A stretch of DNA of 64,000 nt from Sedimentitalea sp039941015 (lineage in GTDB: Bacteria; Pseudomonadota; Alphaproteobacteria; Rhodobacterales; Rhodobacteraceae), in assembly GCF_039941015.1 (NCBI RefSeq), contig NZ_JBDVFI010000067.1; one strand, given 5' to 3'. The translations under genes were made by a program, and so were the position numbers. Position 1 is the stretch's first letter; the number at the start of each line of letters is the position of its first letter. This document shows positions 8,055-17,265 of the stretch, one piece after another. The notes below the pieces were generated by a model that made no database searches, had not been told where the DNA came from, and saw only the letters and a program-made list of their open reading frames with translations.

Positions 8055-9485
8055 ATGAATCAGAGAAACGAGCCGACATTTCGCGAAAGCGTCGATCTGA
8101 TGTTCAACCGCGCCGTGGCGCTGATGGACCTGCCGCCGGGGTTGGAAGAAAAGATCCGAGTGTGCAATGCAACCTACACGGTGCGCTTTGGTGTCCGCCT
8201 GCGTGGGCAGATCCAGACCTTTACGGGTTACAGGTCCGTGCACTCTGAACATATGGAGCCTGTCAAGGGCGGTATCCGTTTCGCAATGGGTGTCAATCAG
8301 GACGAGGTCGAGGCGCTGGCCGCGCTGATGACCTATAAGTGCGCGTTGGTAGAGACCCCCTTTGGTGGCTCAAAAGGCGGCCTGAGGATCGATCCGCGCC
8401 AATATGACGAGCATGAGCTTGAGCAGATCACCCGTCGCTTTGCCTATGAACTGGCCAAACGCGACCTGATTCATCCCAGCCAGAACGTGCCTGCACCTGA
8501 CATGGGGACGGGCGAGCGCGAGATGGCATGGATCGCCGATCAATACGCCCGAATGAACACCACGGATATCAACGCGCGTGCCTGCGTCACCGGCAAGCCG
8601 CCGAATGCCGGCGGTATCGCGGGACGGGTCGAGGCCACGGGGCGGGGTGTGCAATATGCCCTGCAAGAGTTCTTCAGACACCCCGAGGATGTGGCCAAAT
8701 CCGGGTTGTCCGGGTCACTGGAGGGCAAGAGAGTCATTGTTCAGGGCTTGGGGAACGTGGGCTATCACGCGGCGAAATTCCTGGCCGCGGAAGACGGTTC
8801 GGTCATCACGGGCATTATCGAGCGGGATGGGGCGCTGTTTAATCCGGACGGTCTTGATGTTGAAGCGGTGTTCAACTGGATTCGCGGTCGTGGTGGTGTG
8901 ACAGGCTTCCCTGACGCGGCGCACACGGCCGAAGGTGCCGCAGTTCTGGAAGAAGAATGCGACATCCTGATACCTGCGGCGCTGGAAGGTGTGATCAACC
9001 TCAGCAATGCGGACAGAATCAAGGCGCCGTTGATCATCGAGGCGGCGAACGGACCCATTACCGCAGGGGCGGACGATATCCTGCGCGCTAAGGGAACCGT
9101 CATCATTCCCGATATGTATGCCAATGCTGGTGGTGTGACCGTTTCGTATTTCGAATGGGTCAAGAACCTGAGTCACATTCGGTTTGGCCGGATGCAACGC
9201 CGGCAGGAAGAAGCGCGTCACCAGTTGGTGGTGGACGAGCTAGAGCGCCTGGATCGTTATCTTGGTGATGCTTGGTCGATGTCGCCGGACTTCAAGAAAA
9301 AGTACCTGCGTGGCGCTGGCGAACTCGAACTGGTGCGGTCCGGTCTGGATGACACGATGCGCACGGCCTATCAGTCGATGCGCGAGGTCTGGCATTCACG
9401 CGACGATGTAGATGACTTGCGGACAGCTGCCTATCTTGTTTCGATCACCAAAGTCGCCGCGAGCTACCGCGCCAAGGGCCTCTGA
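8055..9485 (+). CDS. gdhA: Glu/Leu/Phe/Val dehydrogenase (glutamate dehydrogenase)
   Basis: 476 residues. Catalyses reversible oxidative deamination of glutamate to 2-oxoglutarate and ammonia in the cytoplasm. The substrate domain carries PVKGGIR and then PFGGSKGGLR with the catalytic Lys (near 107), followed by NVPAPDMGTGEREM. The nucleotide-binding domain has VQGLGNVGYHAA (about 228-239). The ATG is chosen for GGAGGAG at correct spacing; a GTG eight codons earlier lies before that site. Length and motif order fit the family of about 420-480 residues. Coenzyme preference cannot be set by eye. The following sox operon suggests a link to amine nitrogen assimilation, but the genes are 279 bases apart. 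Confidence 0.94.
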   Translation: MNQRNEPTFRESVDLMFNRAVALMDLPPGLEEKIRVCNATYTVRFGVRLRGQIQTFTGYRSVHSEHMEPVKGGIRFAMGVNQDEVEALAALMTYKCALVETPFGGSKGGLRIDPRQYDEHELEQITRRFAYELAKRDLIHPSQNVPAPDMGTGEREMAWIADQYARMNTTDINARACVTGKPPNAGGIAGRVEATGRGVQYALQEFFRHPEDVAKSGLSGSLEGKRVIVQGLGNVGYHAAKFLAAEDGSVITGIIERDGALFNPDGLDVEAVFNWIRGRGGVTGFPDAAHTAEGAAVLEEECDILIPAALEGVINLSNADRIKAPLIIEAANGPITAGADDILRAKGTVIIPDMYANAGGVTVSYFEWVKNLSHIRFGRMQRRQEEARHQLVVDELERLDRYLGDAWSMSPDFKKKYLRGAGELELVRSGLDDTMRTAYQSMREVWHSRDDVDDLRTAAYLVSITKVAASYRAKGL

Positions 9486-9551
9486 ACGGGCAATAGCAAC
9501 GGTGCGTGAACGGGACTTCGGATGTTCGTACCGCATTTGCCATTTTCCTCC

Positions 9552-9577
9552 AGCCCGTGCGTTTCATTGCGCGGGCT
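9552..9577 (+). terminator. Possible terminator hairpin after glutamate dehydrogenase
   Basis: AGCCCGTGC, an eight-base loop and GCGCGGGCT form a nine-pair stem with one G-T wobble, 66 bases after the gdhA stop. There is no T-run on the 3' side, so if it terminates transcription it is not a textbook intrinsic terminator. The remaining bases up to soxB hold no gene I can support. Confidence 0.35.
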
Positions 9578-9764
9578 GAGTGGCTAAGCAAGATATATAG
9601 CGAATGTGCGCCAGAACGCCGTGGGCGCGCTGAAATTTTGCGTGATCCCACATTCGATCGGTGCCAAGCCAAATTTCCGTTGGGTTTTCTTTAAAGGCGC
9701 TGCTAGGTCTTGGAAAACAGGCGGGTGCGGGCTGGTTTTCGTGCCCTCGCATTAGGGGAATGAT

Positions 9765-11018
9765 ATGCGGTTTTCTGGTCTTCGAGTCCTGAAAGAAGGG
9801 CTGACCGGGAATCGGGGTTGGACGCCTCACTGGCGTGATCCCGAACCCAAATCCGAATACGATATCATCATCATCGGAGGCGGAGGGCATGGTCTGAGTA
9901 CGGCCTATTACCTTGCCAAGGAACACGGGCTGACCAATATCGCCTTGCTTGAGAAGGGCTACATCGGTGGCGGCAATGTGGGGCGCAACACGACCATCGT
10001 GCGGGCCAACTATTTTCTGCAGGGCAATTCGGAGTTCTACTCCCACTCACTGAAGTTGTGGGAAGGGTTGGAAGAAGACCTGAACTATAACGTCATGCAT
10101 TCGCAGCGGGGCCTGATCAATCTGTTTCATTCCGACGGGCAGCGCGATGCCTTTGCGCGGCGCGGCAATGCGATGATCAACCAGGGCGACGATGCGGAAT
10201 TGCTCGATCGCGAAGGCGTGCGTGCTCATCTGCCCTATCTCGATTTCGACAATGGACGTTTCCCGATCTATGGGGGACTCTACCACCCGCGTGGAGGAAC
10301 GGCGCGCCATGACGCCGTCGCTTGGGGTTATGCGCGCGGTGCGGAACAACGCGGGGTCGACCTCATCCAGAACTGCGAAGTGACCGGGATTGATATCGAG
10401 AACGGCAAGGTCCGGGGCGTTCAGACGACACGCGGAGAAATTCGGGCCAAGAAAGTCGGCATCGTGGTCGCCGGACGATCCGGCCAGGTTGCGGCGATGG
10501 CTGGGATGCGATTGCCGATCGAGAGCCATGTCTTACAGGCTTTTGTCACCGAGGGTCTGAAGCCGGTGATCGACCATGTGATCAGCTTTGGCATGGGGCA
10601 TTTCTATATCAGCCAGTCCGACAAAGGCGGGTTGGTGTTTGGTGGTGATCTCGATTTCTATGCCTCTTATGCGCAGCGGGGTAATTTGCCGATGGTCGAG
10701 CACGTCATGGAGGCCGGGATGACCCTGATGCCGATGATCGGCAAGGCGAGAGTGCTGCGCAGTTGGGGCGGTATCATGGACATGACGCCGGACGGCTCGC
10801 CGATTATCGACAAGACGGGAATAGATGGGCTCTATATCGACTGCGGCTGGTGTTATGGCGGGTTCAAGGCCGTGCCGGCCTCGGGGAATTGTTTTGCGCA
10901 TCTGATGGCAACGGATCGTCCACATGGGGCAGCGACCCGGTTTGGACTGGATCGGTTCCGCACCGGGCGGGGGCTTTTGGATGAAGAGGGCACCGGCTCT
11001 CAGCATAATCTGCACTAG
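9765..11018 (+). CDS. soxB: Sarcosine oxidase subunit beta
   Basis: 417 residues. Flavoprotein subunit of the heterotetrameric sarcosine oxidase, which oxidatively demethylates sarcosine to glycine and passes the one-carbon unit to tetrahydrofolate. An FAD-binding dinucleotide fold IIIIGGGGHGLSTAYYLA (about 34-51) follows a lead segment typical of this subunit. His174 in LYHPRGG lies where the family attaches its covalent FMN (His173-175 in studied enzymes). The C-terminal CGWCYGGFKA segment is also typical. First gene of soxBDAG; a member of the window's interspersed repeat family separates it from soxD. Confidence 0.96.
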   Translation: MRFSGLRVLKEGLTGNRGWTPHWRDPEPKSEYDIIIIGGGGHGLSTAYYLAKEHGLTNIALLEKGYIGGGNVGRNTTIVRANYFLQGNSEFYSHSLKLWEGLEEDLNYNVMHSQRGLINLFHSDGQRDAFARRGNAMINQGDDAELLDREGVRAHLPYLDFDNGRFPIYGGLYHPRGGTARHDAVAWGYARGAEQRGVDLIQNCEVTGIDIENGKVRGVQTTRGEIRAKKVGIVVAGRSGQVAAMAGMRLPIESHVLQAFVTEGLKPVIDHVISFGMGHFYISQSDKGGLVFGGDLDFYASYAQRGNLPMVEHVMEAGMTLMPMIGKARVLRSWGGIMDMTPDGSPIIDKTGIDGLYIDCGWCYGGFKAVPASGNCFAHLMATDRPHGAATRFGLDRFRTGRGLLDEEGTGSQHNLH

Positions 11019-11040
11019 GCGATGGAGGACAGGATGGGAG

Positions 11041-11071
11041 CCTCCGGCGGGAGTATTGTTGCAAAGATGAA
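11041..11071 (+). repeat. Interspersed GGAGTATT...AAAGATGAA element, copy 1 (short form)
   Basis: CCTCCGGCGGGAGTATT, then GTTGC and AAAGATGAA, between soxB and soxD. The left part can fold as a CTCC/GGAG mini-hairpin. It shares the two conserved blocks with four other copies in the window but lacks the GC-rich hairpin of the long form. It is in the same orientation as the operon and ends 15 bases before the soxD start. Confidence 0.75.
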
Positions 11072-11086
11072 ATTGGGGTGCGGCGC

Positions 11087-11362
11087 ATGAGGATCACCTG
11101 TCCGGTTTGCGGCGAACGGGATCGGCGCGAGTTTTATTATCAAGGCGCTGCGGTGGCGCTGGATCGGCCATTGCCTGATGCGAATGAGGCGGCATGGGAC
11201 GACTATGTCCATCTGCGTGAGAACCCCGCAGGGGTCACGCGAGACCTGTGGTATCACGAGGCGGGATGCGGGGCCTGGATCGTAGTGACGCGCGACACAG
11301 TCAGCCATGAAGTGCTGGGAACCATGTTGGCTGCGGATGTCCGCGCGGAGGCTGGGGCATGA
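11087..11362 (+). CDS. soxD: Sarcosine oxidase subunit delta
   Basis: 91 residues, the usual length of this small zinc-binding subunit of heterotetrameric sarcosine oxidase. The zinc site is visible as CPVCGERDRREF near the start and a later His-x-x-x-Gly-Cys (YHEAGCGAW). The ATG was preferred over a GTG three codons upstream because it gives the canonical MRITCPVCG start. Its stop overlaps the soxA ATG (ATGA), which indicates translational coupling. Confidence 0.95.
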   Translation: MRITCPVCGERDRREFYYQGAAVALDRPLPDANEAAWDDYVHLRENPAGVTRDLWYHEAGCGAWIVVTRDTVSHEVLGTMLAADVRAEAGA

Positions 11363-14292
11363 GGCTGGCGGGAAAGGGTCTGGTGGATCGCACAACGCCA
11401 GTGCGGTTCAGCTTTGATGGCGCAGTTCATCAGGGATTTGCAGGTGATACCGTGGCTTCGGCGCTCTTGGCGAATGGTGTCAGGCTGGTCGGGCGGTCTT
11501 TTAAATACCATCGGCCCCGTGGAGTTCTGAGCGCCGGAAGCGAAGAGCCGAATGCGTTGATGACCATCGGAACGGGGGCCGGGGTGGAGCCCAACATGCG
11601 CGCGACGGTGCAGGAGCTTTATGACGGGCTTGAGGCACAGAGCCAAAACCGTTGGCCATCGCTGAACATGGATGTAATGGCGGTGAATGATCTGGCGGCG
11701 CCATTTCTGGGGGCCGGTTTCTATTACAAGACCTTTATGTGGCCACCTGCGTTCTGGGAAAAGCTTTACGAGCCAGTGATCCGGCGGGCGGCAGGGTTGG
11801 GAGCCCTGTCCGGGGATCACAATCCTGACTGCTATGAGAAGGCCTTTGCCTTTTGTGATCTTCTGGTGATCGGGGCCGGACCGACCGGATTGATGGCCGC
11901 GCTGGTTGCTGCGCGCGCTGGGGCGGACGTGATCCTGGCAGATGAGGATTTCCGTGCCGGCGGGCGATTGCTTGCCGAAAACGAAGAGGTGGATGGGAAG
12001 CCCGGTGCCGTTTGGACCGATGAGGTTGTTGCCGAGCTTTCGGCGATGCCCAACGTACGCCTGATGCCCCGCACGACTGTGACCGGAGCTTACGATCAGG
12101 GCACTTATGGTGCGCTGGAGCGGGTTGGCCATCACCTCGGGGCGCGGCACGCTGCCTTGCCGCTCGAGACGTTCTGGCGGATTGTGGCCAAACGCACCAT
12201 TCTGGCGTCGGGTGCGATCGAACGGCCCGTTGCGTTTCGCAACAATGACCGGCCGGGCATCATGACTGCGGGCGCGGTCAGGGCGTATCTAAACCGTTGG
12301 GGCGTCGTTCCGGGACACAAGGTGGCGGTTTTTGGCAACAATGACGATGCGCATCGCACGGCGCGGGATCTGCAGGCGGCGGGGGTTCACGTTGCCGCCT
12401 TGATCGATAGCCGACACGACGCGCCGGATATGGCGGGTGTTCGGGTGTTCAAAGGCGCGATGGTGTCCAACAGCAGGGGCCGCCGGGCGGTGGAGAGCAT
12501 TACCATCCGCAGCGTCAGCGGTGAGGACAATCTGGCGGTCGACTGTCTGGCGATGTCGGGGGGGTGGAACCCAACGCTTCATCTGACCTGTCATACCAAT
12601 AGCCGTCCGGTTTGGCGTGATGATATTCAGGCATTTGTTCCCGTTTCTGGCGCGGTGCCGGGTCTGCGCGCTGCGGGGGCCTGTAACGGGACGTTCTCGA
12701 CCGCCGCTTGCCTGCGCGCGGGGGCCGATGCGGCTAAGGCAGCGCTGGCTGATCTTGAGCGCACACCGCAGGGAATAGATATTCCGGCGGCTGAAGACGA
12801 ACCCTATCGGCTGTCGCCACTTTGGGCGGTGCCGGGGCGCGGGCGGGCATGGCTCGACTTTCAGAACGATGTCACGGTCAAGGATGTCAAACAGGCAGCA
12901 ACCGAGAACTTCCGCTCGGTCGAGCATATGAAGCGTTATACCACGCAAGGCATGGCGACCGATCAGGGCAAGAACTCGAATGTCGCGGCGCTGGCGATCC
13001 TTGCCGATATCACCGGGCGCGCCATTCCCGATACAGGCACGACGACGTTTAGACCGCCGTATAGCCCGGTTTCGATTGCCGCGATGGGGGCCGGAGGGCA
13101 GGGCAAGGGCTTTGCGCCGCAACGGTTTACCACCAGCCATGTCGCCAGTGTCGAGCGAAACGCGCCGATGATCGAGGCGGGGCTTTGGTACCGGCCGAGC
13201 TATTTTCCTGCGCCGGGTGAAACCACTTGGCGGCAGTCCTGTGATCGTGAGGTTGCGATGGTGCGCAACGCGGTTGGCATCTGCGATGTGTCCACGCTCG
13301 GGAAGATCGACATTCAGGGGCCGGATGCGGCCGCATTTCTGGATTTCCGTTATACCAATACGTTCAGTACGCTAAAGGTCGGTCGCGTGCGCTATGGGCT
13401 GATGCTGCGCGAAGACGGGCATGTGATGGACGATGGCACGACCGCGCGACTGGGCGAAAACCACTATCTCATGACCACCACAACGGCGGCGGCCGGGCCT
13501 GTGATGCGCCATCTTGAATTTGCGCATCAGGGATTGCGTCCGGATCTGGATGTGGCGTTCACCTCTGTGACCGAACAGTGGGCGCAGTTCGCAATTGCTG
13601 GACCGCAATCGCGCGAATTGTTGAATGAACTGCTGGAAAAGCCGCTGAACGACGATCTTTGGCCGTTCATGGCCTGTGGCGCGGTGTCGGTGCGGGGCAT
13701 CGCCGGGCGATTGTTCCGGATCTCGTTTTCGGGCGAACACGCTTACGAAATTGCGGTTCCGGCACGCTATGGCGACAGCCTCTTTCGGATGCTGCTCAAC
13801 CGCGCAGAGGCCTTGGGGGGCGGTGCCTACGGGATGGAGGCGCTGAACGTATTGCGAATTGAAAAGGGGCACATCACCCATGCCGAGATCCATGGTCGGA
13901 CGACGGCGGATGACATCGGCATGGGGCGCATGGTTTCTGCCAAGAAGGATTGTATCGGCAAGACCATGAGCGAGCGTGAGGGTCTGTCAGGGCCGGAACG
14001 CGACCAGTTGGTTGGCCTCAGACCGGCGGGAGATGTCAAGCAATTGACGGCGGGCGCGCATCTGTTCGATCCAGAGGACGAGGCCGTGCGGGTCAATGAC
14101 AAGGGCTATGTCACGTCGGTCGGGTATTCGCCGACGCTGGGCCAGATGCTGGCGCTTGGGTTTCTAAAAAACGGGCGGGCGCGGCATGGGCAGCAGGTGC
14201 GCGTCGTCGATCACCTGCGAGATGTAGAGACGCTGTGCGAGGTGGTTGATCCGGTGTTCTTTGATCCCGAGGGAGGGCGTGTTCGTGGGTGA
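11359..14292 (+). CDS. soxA: Sarcosine oxidase subunit alpha
   Basis: 977 residues. Large subunit carrying NAD+ and the folate-binding module of tetrameric sarcosine oxidase. Residues 1-90 form a ferredoxin-like domain (FSFDGAVHQGFAGDTVASAL; SFKYHRPRG) without the Fe-S cysteines. A dinucleotide-binding fold begins LLVIGAGPTGLMAALVAARA (about 169-188). The C-terminal 370 residues are a GcvT/aminomethyltransferase-like domain (YRPSYFPAPGETTW; DVSTLGKIDIQGPDA; EALNVLRIEKGHI) where tetrahydrofolate accepts formaldehyde. It overlaps soxD by 4 bases and soxG by about 8. Length matches the family of 960-1000. Confidence 0.97.
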   Translation: MRLAGKGLVDRTTPVRFSFDGAVHQGFAGDTVASALLANGVRLVGRSFKYHRPRGVLSAGSEEPNALMTIGTGAGVEPNMRATVQELYDGLEAQSQNRWPSLNMDVMAVNDLAAPFLGAGFYYKTFMWPPAFWEKLYEPVIRRAAGLGALSGDHNPDCYEKAFAFCDLLVIGAGPTGLMAALVAARAGADVILADEDFRAGGRLLAENEEVDGKPGAVWTDEVVAELSAMPNVRLMPRTTVTGAYDQGTYGALERVGHHLGARHAALPLETFWRIVAKRTILASGAIERPVAFRNNDRPGIMTAGAVRAYLNRWGVVPGHKVAVFGNNDDAHRTARDLQAAGVHVAALIDSRHDAPDMAGVRVFKGAMVSNSRGRRAVESITIRSVSGEDNLAVDCLAMSGGWNPTLHLTCHTNSRPVWRDDIQAFVPVSGAVPGLRAAGACNGTFSTAACLRAGADAAKAALADLERTPQGIDIPAAEDEPYRLSPLWAVPGRGRAWLDFQNDVTVKDVKQAATENFRSVEHMKRYTTQGMATDQGKNSNVAALAILADITGRAIPDTGTTTFRPPYSPVSIAAMGAGGQGKGFAPQRFTTSHVASVERNAPMIEAGLWYRPSYFPAPGETTWRQSCDREVAMVRNAVGICDVSTLGKIDIQGPDAAAFLDFRYTNTFSTLKVGRVRYGLMLREDGHVMDDGTTARLGENHYLMTTTTAAAGPVMRHLEFAHQGLRPDLDVAFTSVTEQWAQFAIAGPQSRELLNELLEKPLNDDLWPFMACGAVSVRGIAGRLFRISFSGEHAYEIAVPARYGDSLFRMLLNRAEALGGGAYGMEALNVLRIEKGHITHAEIHGRTTADDIGMGRMVSAKKDCIGKTMSEREGLSGPERDQLVGLRPAGDVKQLTAGAHLFDPEDEAVRVNDKGYVTSVGYSPTLGQMLALGFLKNGRARHGQQVRVVDHLRDVETLCEVVDPVFFDPEGGRVRG

Positions 14293-14830
14293 TTTCGTTG
14301 CAAGAACGCCCTGCAAGGGATTGTTGCCGCTGGAAATTGGCAATGTCGTGCTTAGTGAGATTGACCTTGGCAGGATGACCTCGATCATGCCGTTCAAAGG
14401 CAAACAGGCGATGGTTGCAGGTATCCTGAAGTCTTCGCATGAAGTCGATCTTCCGGAGCCCAATCGGCTCAGCGATAAGGCCGAGGTCCAAGTGATATGG
14501 TTTGCCCGTGGACAAGTGTTTCTGGTCGGCGCCGATCCTGATCCTGCGCTGACGGGGCATGCAGCGCTCACCGACCAAAGCGATGCCTGGGCGGTTGTTG
14601 CGCTGGAGGGAGCCGGGGCCGAAGATGTGTTGGCGCGCCTCGTGCCTGTTGATCTGCGGAACAGTACATTTCAGATCGGGCACACCCTGCGCACGCAGAT
14701 GATGCACATGAACGCTTCGATTACCCGCGTTGACGCGGACAGGTTCCAGATCATGGTGTTTCGGTCGATGGCGGAGACTCTCGTTCACGATCTCAGATCG
14801 GCTATGGAGGGTGTCGCGGCGCGCGGGTAG
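14285..14830 (+). CDS. soxG: Sarcosine oxidase subunit gamma
   Basis: 181 residues when started at the GTG that lies seven bases after GGGAGGG inside the end of soxA. The gamma subunit is a GcvT-like scaffold holding the other subunits together. Residues near the start (CKGLLPLEIGNVVLSE) and the end (HMNASITRVDADRFQIMVFRSMAE) show the pattern of this subunit. An in-frame upstream ATG would add 13 codons within soxA and has no better ribosome-binding site. Last gene of soxBDAG. No folate-interconversion gene follows, unlike some sox operons that carry purU or folD. Confidence 0.9.
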   Translation: MGDFVARTPCKGLLPLEIGNVVLSEIDLGRMTSIMPFKGKQAMVAGILKSSHEVDLPEPNRLSDKAEVQVIWFARGQVFLVGADPDPALTGHAALTDQSDAWAVVALEGAGAEDVLARLVPVDLRNSTFQIGHTLRTQMMHMNASITRVDADRFQIMVFRSMAETLVHDLRSAMEGVAARG

Positions 14831-14865
14831 AGTATCTCGATCCAAACTGATTCCGGAGTACACCA

Positions 14866-15201
14866 ATGATCCGTCTTGCGCTTGTCGCTTGTCTATTTGC
14901 CTCGCCGCTTCTGGCCGCTGAAACCAAAGAGCAGAGCTGTGGCTATCAGGCGCAGGTCATCAGCGCCATTCAGAAGGCGCGGCTTGACCGGGTAAAACAG
15001 GCGGATGTGGCGTCGACCATCGCGGCATCCAACCCGACCTGGCCTGCAAACTACAATGCGGCGATCCCGCAATTGACCGAATTTGTCTACAGCCAGAAAA
15101 AGCGCGATCTGAAAAAGACCGATCTGGGTGCGAACATGGAACAGCAGTGTCTTGAAAACTGGGACCAGATTCAGGAAATGCAAAAGAATCTGAAGAACTG
15201 A
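14866..15201 (+). CDS. Hypothetical small secreted protein
   Basis: 111 residues. A signal peptide is evident (MIRLALVACLFASPLLAAET; cleavage expected after LLAA). The mature protein is helical and has only two cysteines, CGYQAQ near its start and QQCLEN near its end, which could pair in the periplasm. CCGGAGT precedes the ATG. It ends one base before the dnaG start, so the two are probably cotranscribed, although nothing in it suggests a replication role. No named family recognised. Confidence 0.75.
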   Translation: MIRLALVACLFASPLLAAETKEQSCGYQAQVISAIQKARLDRVKQADVASTIAASNPTWPANYNAAIPQLTEFVYSQKKRDLKKTDLGANMEQQCLENWDQIQEMQKNLKN

Positions 15202-15202
15202 T

Positions 15203-17149
15203 ATGTCGCTGCCGCCGGGTTTTCTGGAAGAACTTCGCTCTCGGGCCAGCCTGTCACAGGTGGTCGGACGCAAGGTGACCTGGGACGCGCGGAAGTCCAA
15301 TCAGGGCAAAGGCGACATGTGGGCACCGTGCCCGTTCCATCAGGAAAAAACCGCGTCCTTCCATGTCGATGACCGCAAGGGATTCTATTACTGCTTTGGT
15401 TGTCACGCCAAGGGTGATGCGATTTCCTTTATCACCGAAACCGAGAATGTCGGGTTCATGGAAGCGGTCAAAATCCTTGCGCGGGAAGCAGGGATGAACA
15501 TGCCCGCGCGTGATCCCAAAGCGCAGGAAAAGACTGACCGGCGCAGTGAATTGGCCAAGGTGATGGAGCAGGCGGTACAGTTTTTCCGCCTGCAACTCAA
15601 GACAAGTGCAGCGGCGGAGGCGCGCGACTATCTCGACCGGCGCGGTCTTAGGGCTGAGGGGCAGGAGCGATGGGAGATCGGCTTTGCGCCCGATGGCTGG
15701 CAGGGCCTGTGGGATCATCTGCGCGGAAAATCTGTTCCGGACGACATGATACTGGCGGCGGGGTTGGCCAAACCGTCGACCAAAGGCGGCAAGCCCTATG
15801 ACACGTTTCGCAATCGCATCGTGTTTCCGATCCGGGATGCGAGAGGGCGTTGCATCGCTTTTGGCGGGCGGGCCATGGACCCGAACGACAATGCAAAATA
15901 TCTGAACTCACCGGAAACCGAACTTTTTGACAAAGGGCGGAGCCTTTACAACCACGGCCCGGCGCGCAGCGCGGCGGGCAAGGGCAAGCCGCTGATCGTG
16001 GCCGAGGGTTACATGGACGTTGTCGCGCTGGCGTCTGCCGGGTTCGATGCGTCGGTGGCCCCTTTGGGGACGGCAATCACCGAGAACCAGCTGCAACTGT
16101 TGTGGCGGATCGCGCCTGAACCGATCATCGCGCTGGATGGTGACACGGCAGGCCTGCGTGCCGCGATGCGCCTTATTGACCTCGCATTACCGTTGCTCGC
16201 GGCGGGGCAAAGCCTGCGGTTCGCGATCATGCCGGAGAAGATGGACCCAGATGATTTGATCCGTGATCGCGGGGCTGGCGCGATGAAGAAGCTGCTGGAT
16301 GATGCGATTCCGATGGTGCAATTGCTCTGGCAGCGTGAGACCGAGGGCAAATCCTTTGACAGCCCCGAGCGCAGGGCAGCACTGGATGCGACGCTGCGCG
16401 AGCGGATTCAGCAAATTCGCGATCCGTCGATCAGGGGGCATTACGGGCAGGCGATCAAGGATTTGCGGTGGGAACTGTTTTCGCCGCGCAGAACCGGGGT
16501 AGGGCGCAAACCCTGGAAGCCGGGGCAAAAGGCAACGCCCGTTCCGATGGCCGGAACTAAAACATCCCTGCTTGTCGCTGCGGATGACGCCGCCCAGATA
16601 CATCTGCGCGAAGCGGTCATTCTGGCCACGATCATCGCCACGCCCAAAGTCGTCTCTGAATTCGAGAGCGATTTGGAACGGATGGCCTGCGCCGATCCCA
16701 CCCACGCCCGGCTGCGTGATCTGGTTCTGCGCCACGCGGATACGCAGGAACGGTCACTATCTGACATCCTCGCCGAGGAAATTGGTCCCGGTACCCTTGA
16801 AAATCTTCATGCCCTTCGCCATGTCGCAATCAGCCCCTGCGTTCGAAACCCGGGCGATGTTGAACTGGCGCGCATGACGCTGACCGAAGAACTCGCCAAA
16901 CTCACCACGCAACGCGGGCTAACTGCCGAAATTGCCGAAGCCCTCGAAGATGTCGCGGGCGGCGCCGATGAGGCTTTGACATGGCGGCTGTCGCAGGCCG
17001 CCGAAGCCCGTAACCGGGCTGCACGCAGTGAACACGAAGACAAGGCAGAGTATGACACCGGCGACAATGGCGCGCGAATCAACAAGGACGAACGCGAGCG
17101 TTTTGAGGCCTTGTTGCAGCAGATCGGGCAACCCAAATCGCAACGGTGA
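15203..17149 (+). CDS. dnaG: DNA primase
   Basis: 648 residues. Synthesises RNA primers at the replication fork in cooperation with DnaB, which is also encoded in this window. The N-terminal zinc finger is complete: Cys43-Pro-Phe-His46 and Cys64-Phe-Gly-Cys67. The RNA polymerase core follows, then a TOPRIM motif with the Glu of VAEGYMDVVALA (near 270) and the acidic ALDGDTAG (near 312). A C-terminal helicase-interaction region completes the expected length. It lies directly upstream of rpoD, an old bacterial gene order. Confidence 0.97.
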   Translation: MSLPPGFLEELRSRASLSQVVGRKVTWDARKSNQGKGDMWAPCPFHQEKTASFHVDDRKGFYYCFGCHAKGDAISFITETENVGFMEAVKILAREAGMNMPARDPKAQEKTDRRSELAKVMEQAVQFFRLQLKTSAAAEARDYLDRRGLRAEGQERWEIGFAPDGWQGLWDHLRGKSVPDDMILAAGLAKPSTKGGKPYDTFRNRIVFPIRDARGRCIAFGGRAMDPNDNAKYLNSPETELFDKGRSLYNHGPARSAAGKGKPLIVAEGYMDVVALASAGFDASVAPLGTAITENQLQLLWRIAPEPIIALDGDTAGLRAAMRLIDLALPLLAAGQSLRFAIMPEKMDPDDLIRDRGAGAMKKLLDDAIPMVQLLWQRETEGKSFDSPERRAALDATLRERIQQIRDPSIRGHYGQAIKDLRWELFSPRRTGVGRKPWKPGQKATPVPMAGTKTSLLVAADDAAQIHLREAVILATIIATPKVVSEFESDLERMACADPTHARLRDLVLRHADTQERSLSDILAEEIGPGTLENLHALRHVAISPCVRNPGDVELARMTLTEELAKLTTQRGLTAEIAEALEDVAGGADEALTWRLSQAAEARNRAARSEHEDKAEYDTGDNGARINKDERERFEALLQQIGQPKSQR

Positions 17150-17163
17150 TGTGTTTTGGTAAA

Positions 17164-17237
17164 GAATCACTAAAGAAAAACGGGTAGATGGGTAGCCGAA
17201 TCAGCAGATCACGCTAATGATTCGTTCCAATCGAATC
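17164..17237. promoter_or_regulatory. Cluster of four GANTC sites upstream of rpoD
   Basis: GAATC at 17164, GAATC at 17198, GATTC at 17219 and GAATC at 17233 lie within 74 bases in the dnaG-rpoD gap. The last two form the arms of an inverted repeat, TGATTCG-N7-CGAATCA. GANTC is the target of the alphaproteobacterial cell-cycle methyltransferase CcrM. The sites are seen; methylation-dependent control of rpoD is inference. Confidence 0.55.
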
Positions 17238-17265
17238 ACCCGAGACGCCCTAGCAGGAGCAACGC

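Noticed and set aside
9507..9588. Short frame in the gdhA-soxB gap
   Set aside because: Runs through a hairpin, no ribosome-binding site and no protein-like composition.
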